Below are positions 56,687 through 64,000 of a stretch of 64,000 bases of DNA, piece by piece. Where the stretch lies: NCBI GenBank assembly GCA_029582155.1, contig CM055897.1:12328482-12392481 (forward strand), given 5' to 3'. The first letter of the stretch is position 1; every line of letters begins with the position of its first letter. The position numbers and the translations under genes are program-made. Source of the DNA: Panopea generosa. Taxonomy: Eukaryota > Mollusca > Bivalvia > Adapedonta > Hiatellidae. The notes below the pieces were generated by a model. That model was not told where the DNA came from. It did no database searches and saw nothing but the letters and a program-made list of their open reading frames with translations.

Positions 56687-59600
56687 CTAATTCATACTGA
56701 ATTGTAAGGTACTTATGTTTGTTTGATTTCTATAACGTTGCAATTTAGCTTATAAACGTCATCCAATGCTCTTTGTCCGTCCGTATGCTTGCTTACTAAT
56801 ACATTTCATTGAATCTGAACCATAAATACATAGTAGTGTACTTTTATTAGTGTTAAATGTTATATACCTCTCATCGAGTTTCCCCCATACACAATCATTT
56901 TGAAATAAATTAATTGACTACATGTAGTTCATAAAGATAACAGATTTTCACTGACCAAACCATCGGCAAAAGTGTTACATTGAATATAGCTGTCGTTGAT
57001 GGCATTTTCATTGAGTCATGGTACATGCAACGTAGTTAAATTACTATAAAAGTTAAAAAAATTACCTCAAACTATTGGTAAAATATAGTATTAAAAAAAA
57101 AAATATGTCATTGTTGTCAAATCCTTACACATTTAACCAACAAAGGAGCGATGATACCAACTGAGTGGTATCAATCAATTAACTTATAAAAATTGTTTTA
57201 ATTAACAATGTATTTCATTTCAGTGATATTCCAATGTGTGTCGGATAGATATACCGTTTTAACAAGTTGTGGTCAATTATATTCAGTTGACTCAAACTGG
57301 TCTCGTGAAACTAAAACACGACTTGAACCAAATTTTAGTTCCAAGACAATGGTTCAGTTAGAAATAGGATTGTTTCAAGCTTGTATGTGAAAATGGATCG
57401 ATAACAATGTGTTTTTCAAATAAGCAGCGAACTGTAACAGTACGATCACAATATTATTTATATACCAAATGGATAAACAGTTTGGAAGTTTGGACAATTT
57501 GGACAACTACACTTCCATTTTATATAACAGATCATGTAGAGACTGAACTTGTATCTGAAATGGTATTGAATATAATGTACAGTGTCTGTTTAGACTAAAT
57601 AGTCTCTAATTAAGCTGTGAAATTTTAATAATGATTAACCAACTATTCTAATTAGGAATGAATTGTATTAATAAACAAGACAAAAACAGAAATTTATAGA
57701 AATATTTAATTATATTAAAATTCCGCGTATCGGGATTTTAGCTGTTATATAATTCCCCGGGTATGTCAGCCGCCTAACCCCTACATCTCTGTAAGGGAAT
57801 TCACTGCTAGGTACATTATATCTTTTTTTTTCCTTATTTAAAATTTCTTCAATTTCGTTCAGAAGTGCATGATCTTTGAATCAACTATTGCCAGGTTTGT
57901 GTTTTGTTGATTCCACCACAGTTTAGAAATCAGATTAGCAATCTTTGCCAATGTTGGTCCTGTCATTGGTATGTCGTAAAATGCATTTATTCATTTTGTA
58001 ACATATGTTTGAGTAAAACTTGGTAGATAGAATTGGAACCAGTGACCAATCAACTGATTTATCCTATTGACAAAATGAATTTCAGTATAATTTGAAAATA
58101 TAGACTATAATTGAAAACAGTAATCAACCAATGCTACACCTTTTTAAATGTTTATCGTATTTATCTTACGTTTCTTTTTCTTCATCAAAATATTGCCTGT
58201 AAAAAGTGTTTTTCATTATAAGATATATCTCAGTAAAACTTAATGGAGTGGAGGTCAAAAGATATATAATATTTTATGAATATATCTATGGACTAGTTAG
58301 CTAAGAACACTTCTGCTCACTTAGATTGTTTTACAAATTGAAAACTTCGTATTGGCCTCCAGACAAAGCTTAAATCCATATCTTAAGAAAATGAGTTGCA
58401 AACTGGAAAACGAACAGTCGTCAGAATAGTAAATATATTTTCAAGAACGAGTTTAATTCAATATTTTGTTACACATGTATGGGAAATGCAGTTGGGTCAT
58501 GTATAAAGTAGTATATATATTACAAAATGCTTTAACAAACCAGTATTGAATTATTGTTACAATAGTTATATTAAGATACTGAACTTTGGTAATTACCTAC
58601 CAAACCCGTCCTCAGCGAGGGTAGCATTGTACATATCACAAACGTTTTTGTAATAACATTATTGAATAGATTTTATATCTCTATTATTTTCATCATATTT
58701 ATATACATGTATATTGAAAAATATTCATGTACATTTAAAGTGAATCCTTTTTTTAAAATCAATTACTTGATGTTTTTTAAAGTCAGTTAATCAAAAGTCG
58801 ATGTATTAAGTTAATATGAGGTATTATTATTGTAGCTTCGTTTTTTTATGATTTGTTACATCATGTTAGTTAATTAGACAAGAAATCACAAGCTTACAAT
58901 AGATTTTAGAGTTTGAAGTAGACATTGTGGCTTTGACTGAGATATTACCTTTATTTTTATTTCGACCTAAAGGCATAGTACCACCATTTAAAAAAGGAAG
59001 TGCTTCCGTGGGGTTGTCACATAATGGCGGTTGTAAATAATCCTTGTTTCTTCTTCTTTAAAAATCCAGTTTCCTTCTTTTAATGCTCATTTTTTTTATT
59101 TGAATGGCATTATTGATGTATTTTGAACATTTTGATAGCATTGTCATGTTTGAAATGTGAATTTAGAAAAAAAAGATTGATGCTTGGAAATTGGGGTATG
59201 AATACATGATTTTGGAAGTCTACTTTCACTTTGTTAACCGTGTACACACTGAGCAGAAAAAATATCTTATAAGACACATGACTACTTTTCTCTTCATATT
59301 TTGATAGTGCAGAGGTTGACAAACAGTAAAGTGTAGGTTTCACTTCTTTCATTTGGAATTCTCTATGAATGATAAGCCTTCAAACTTTTATTATTTACTA
59401 TAGAATAAAGAATAAAAATCAATTGTGGGTTTACACCTATGTGTATTTAGCTACGAGTAAAACATATCCTAAATGTTCTGATGAGTCATGTCAGGTGTAT
59501 CTAACCACGGTAGCCAGTGGTATGAGACCATTCATTTATACCCTTCTGAATAAACACCATGTCAGAGGTAAAAATTTGCTCAACACATGTTTAGGGTAGA

Positions 59601-60640
59601 ATCCGTGTTAAAAAATTTTATATATTCATTGTGTTCATGATAAAAAAATAGGTCATATGTGTTTGGAATATATTTATTGATTTTTTCGGATCAAAACACG
59701 TCTTCACACAAAAAATGTTTCATAAATTAAGAACTAAATGCTGACTTCCAGAAAAAACATGAATTCTTATCTTTAGAAAATGGACAATAGCCAGAATAAT
59801 CAACAGTTCCAAATGATCAATAAAAGCAATTTAGGGTTTGTCTTTGAAACATGTTTAACTTTTTGATTCAGTGTCTGTAACATCACCTTATTGTTTTCAC
59901 CAAATCGATTTAAAATAAAACTGGAAGGGCTCTGTAAGAAATATAGAACGGATCAATCTGAATTTGCCAGGAGTAGAGAACAATTGCTGAATATTTAAGA
60001 ATATTTCTTTATTTAAAAAAATTGCAAAGAGAAAATTAGGTAAATTAGTATTTGAAATTTACAGTTGAAATTAAGAATATTTCTCACTTGAAATAAGCTT
60101 ATAAACCCTGTGGCGGGGGCATTTGTGTTCAAATCATGCAGGTTCAACAACTCTTTCGAGGAGACCTTGTGGTTGTATAACTGCTGTGGAAATTTGGTGG
60201 TGAACAACTTGCATTGGTAAAATAAAAATGAAAAGCATTGGTATTATTATCTTCTGAATAAAGAAAAAAATAAATGTGGTTTACACTGTAACAGTTCTTG
60301 GACTGAAAACTGGATTCAATAAATAATACAACTCAAATAAAATAATACTTAGAAATTTCAATCAAGTAGTATGTATGTTAGAACCTATAAAACGAATTGA
60401 GCCTACAGCCTTTTACATGTCGCTTCTTAGTGGTGTACAACTTGTATTGGTAAATGAAAGATTCATTTAAGAAAATCATAGAAACTGTTTCTACACTTTC
60501 TAGAAAATAGCGTTGGTGGCATTATCTTTTGATGAAAAATTGATAAGGAAAAAAATAAATCTGGTAAAAACTTGAACAGCTCTTAGACTAAACTGGGTCC
60601 AATGGTGTTTTCAATATTAATAGTTAGCCGTGTATGTTCT
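56687..60640. other. AT-rich, no supported genes
   Basis: A frame at 57225-57390 follows a fair acceptor (CATTTCATTTCAG) and contains SDRYTVLTSCGQLYS, but has no partner exon or recognised domain. Other frames are unsupported. Confidence 0.4.
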
Positions 60641-63600
60641 TATTCTATCGATCAACATTGATCAGGACATATTGACCTTATGCCGTATTTTACATAATAT
60701 GTTGATATTACATGGAGACACCACCATCATTAACCGATACATTATTGAACAACATTTAACAGGACATGTTGACCTAATGCCGTATTTCACATAATATATT
60801 GATGTTAAATGTAGACACCACCATCATGAACCGATACATTTTGAACAACAATGATCATGACTTGTTGATATGATGCCGTATTTACATAATATATTGATGT
60901 CAAATGGAGACATCAACATCATGAATCGATACATTATTGAGCAACATTGATCAGGACATATTGACCTAAAGCTGTATTTTTCATAATATATTGATGTTTC
61001 ATGGAAACACCACCATCAGGAACCGAAACATTATTGAGCAACATAGATCAGGACATTTTGACCTAATGCTTTATCTTACATGATATATTGATTTTACATG
61101 AAGACACCACCATCATGAACCGATATATTATTGAGAAACATTGATAAGGACATATTTACATTATGTTGTATTTTAAATAATATATTGATGTTACAAGGAG
61201 ACACCACCATCAGGAACCGATACATTATTAAACAACGCTGACAAGTACATGTTGACCTAACGACGCATTTCACATAATATAATGATGTTACATAGAGACA
61301 ACACCATCATGAACCGTTACATTATTAGGCATTCTTTATCAGGACATGTTGACCTAATGCTGCTGTATTTTGCATAATATATCCATATTACATAGAGACA
61401 TCACCATCATGAACCAATTCACTATTGAACAATAGTGATCAGGACATGTTGACCTGACGCTGTATTTTACATAATATATTGATGGTACATGGAGACGCCA
61501 CCATCGTGAACCGATACATTATTGAGTAACATTGATCAGAACATGTTGACCTAATGCACCATCATGAACCGATACATTATTGAGCAACACTGATCTCAAC
61601 ATGTATACCTAATGCCGTATTTTCATAATATAATGATGTTACATCGAGACACAATCATCATTAACCGATTTATTATTGAGCAACAATTATCAGGACATGT
61701 TGACCAAATGCCGTATTTTACATAATATATTGATGTTACATCGAAACACCATTATCATTAACCGATACATTATTGAGCAATATTTATCAGAATATGTTGA
61801 CATAATGCTATGTTTTACATAAAATATTGATATGCAATGGGGATACAACCAACACGATCCGATACATTAATGAACAACACTTATCAGGACATGTTGACAT
61901 AAATCTGTATTTTATACAATATATTGATGTTACATAGAAACACCACCATCATTACCGATACATTATTGAACAACATTGATCAGGACATGTTGACCTAATG
62001 CTGTATTTTACATAATATATTGATGTAACATGCAGACACAACCATCCTGAACAAATACATTATTGAACAACATAGATCAAGACATGTTGACCTAATGCTG
62101 TTTTTTACATAATATATTGATATAATATGGATATAACACCACCATGAACTGATAAATGATTGTGCTACATTTATCTGGACATGTTGACCTAATGCTGTAT
62201 TTTACATAATATATTGATGCCACATGGAGACACCACCATCATGAACCGATTCATTATTGAGCAAAATTGATCAGGACATATTTACATAATGTTGTATTTT
62301 ACATAATATATTGATGTTCCATGGAAACACCACCATCATGAACCGATACACTATTAAACAATATTGATCACGACATGTTGACCAAATATTGTATTTTAAA
62401 TATCATATTGATGTTACATGGAGAAATCATCATCATGAACCGATTCATTATTGAGCAACATTTATAAGGACCTGTAGACCTAATGCCGAATTTTACATAA
62501 TATATTGATGTGTCATCGAAACACCATCATCATTAACCGATACATTATTGAGCAATATTGATCAGGACATGATTGACCTAATGCTGTATTTCACATTATA
62601 TGTTGATGTTACATGGAGACACCACCATCATGAACCGATATGTCATTGAGCAACATTGATAAGGACATATTTACATAATGTTGTATTTTACATAATATAT
62701 TGCTGTTACATGGAGACACCACCATTATGAACCGATATATCATTGAGCAACACTGATAAGGACATATTTACATAATATTGTATTTTATATGATATATTGA
62801 TGTTACATGGAGACACCACCGTCATGAACTGATATATTATTAAACGACGTTGACCAGGACATGTTGACATTATGACTTTTTTCACATAATATAATGATGT
62901 TACATAGAGACACCACCATCATGAACCGTAACATTATTGGGGAATATTTATCAGGACATATTGACCTAATGTCATATTTGCATAAAATATTTATGTTACA
63001 TGGAAACACCTACCATCATGAACCGTTACATTATTGATCACCATTAACAGGACATGTTGACCTCATGCTGTATTTTACATAATATATCTATACTACATGG
63101 AGACATCACCATCATGAACCAATACATTATTGAACAACAGTGATCAGGACATGTTGACCTGACGCTTTGATTTACATAATATATTAATGTTACATGTAGA
63201 CACCATCATCATTAACCGTTATATTATTGAGCAACATTTATCAGGACATTTTGACAACATGCTGTGTTTTATATAATATATTGATGTTCCATAAAGAAAC
63301 CAACATCATGAACCAATACATTTTTGAACAACATTGATCAGGAGATATTGACCTAATGATGTATTTTATATTATATATTGATGTTATATGGAAACACCAC
63401 CATCATGAACCGATACATTATTGGGTAAAATTGATCAGGACATATTTACATAATGTTGAATTTTACATAATATATTGATGTTCCATGGAGACACCACCAT
63501 CATGAACCGATACACTATTAAACAACATTGATCACGACATGTTGACCCAATGTTTTATTTTAAATAACATATTGATGTTACATGGAGAAATCATCATCAT

Positions 63601-64000
63601 GAACCGATTCATTATTGAGCAACATTTATCAGGTATGTAGACCTAATGCCGTATTTTTCATAAAATATTGATGTTACATCGAAACACCATCATCATATCA
63701 TCATTAACCGATACATTATTGAGCAATATTAATCAGAACATGTTGACCTAATACTGTATTTCACATAATATGTTGATGTTACATGGAGACACCACCATCA
63801 TGAACCGATATGTCATTGAGCAACATTGATAATGGACATATTTACATAATGTTGTATTTTACATAATATATTGCTGTAACATGGAGACACCATCCTCATG
63901 AACCGATATATCATTGAGCAACATTGATCAGGACATATTTACATAATGTTTTATTTTATATGATATATTGATGTTACATGGAGACACCACCATCATGAAC
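60641..64000. repeat. 97-bp satellite array, about 34 monomers, running off the window end
   Basis: Monomers of about 97 bases with CCGATACATTATTGAGCAAC, ATTGATCAGGACATGTTGAC, CTAATGCTGTATTTTACATA and GAGACACCACCATCATGAA, head to tail. A block at 62265-62690 recurs at 63430-63850; the marker CACTATTAAACAA sits at 62349 and 63513, exactly 1164 bases (12 monomers) apart. No genes. Confidence 0.95.

Overview
The window is AT-rich animal DNA with introns, tRNA-derived SINEs, satellites, several transposon classes and very little intact coding sequence. The repeat types suggest a mollusc, probably a bivalve. They include elements ending in AGCTCACCT...AGGTGAGCTAA and a tRNA-like SINE ending in GGCGTTAAACCCC. 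This is an inference from repeat style; the species is not identifiable by eye.

Layout. 1-1229: the 3' remnant of a BEL/Pao retrotransposon. 1230-12312: a Ty3/gypsy retrotransposon with both LTRs (TG...CA, TATA flanks), a polypurine tract and a pol that is broken by frameshifts and a stop. Its 5' LTR has been split by a 1.9-kb element that also occurs alone at 26.8-28.7 kb. 12.6-22.6 kb: non-autonomous elements built of tandem repeats, several with Helitron-like 3' ends, plus SINEs and a MITE. 28.7-40 kb: MITEs, SINEs, a 40-bp minisatellite and a LINE 3' fragment. 40-44 kb: purine-rich repeats, a local tandem duplication and a 27-bp satellite. 44-60.6 kb: mostly featureless AT-rich sequence with a few candidate exons. 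60.64-64 kb: a 97-bp satellite with a 12-monomer higher-order period that runs off the end of the window.

Coding content beyond retroelements. On the minus strand three exons (38603-38213, 18808-18608, 15152-14536) join in matching phase to give a 402-residue protein with a PD-(D/E)XK nuclease signature. Its 19.4-kb first intron holds exons of a HARBI1-like PIF/Harbinger transposase (same strand, all three catalytic acidic residues visible, one nonsense codon) and, converging on it from the plus strand, exons of a protein like the Myb/SANT-type partner of Harbinger transposases. A 175-bp MITE with Harbinger-type ends (TAA duplication, GGGC termini) lies in the same intron. On the plus strand at 54-56.7 kb there is a broken HNH/His-Me-finger-like segment followed by two exons of a lysine-rich protein.

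The most interesting part is therefore 14.5-38.6 kb, where a nuclease-like gene and a dispersed Harbinger-type gene pair occupy the same interval. Whether they form one functional unit or are simply nested cannot be decided from sequence alone.
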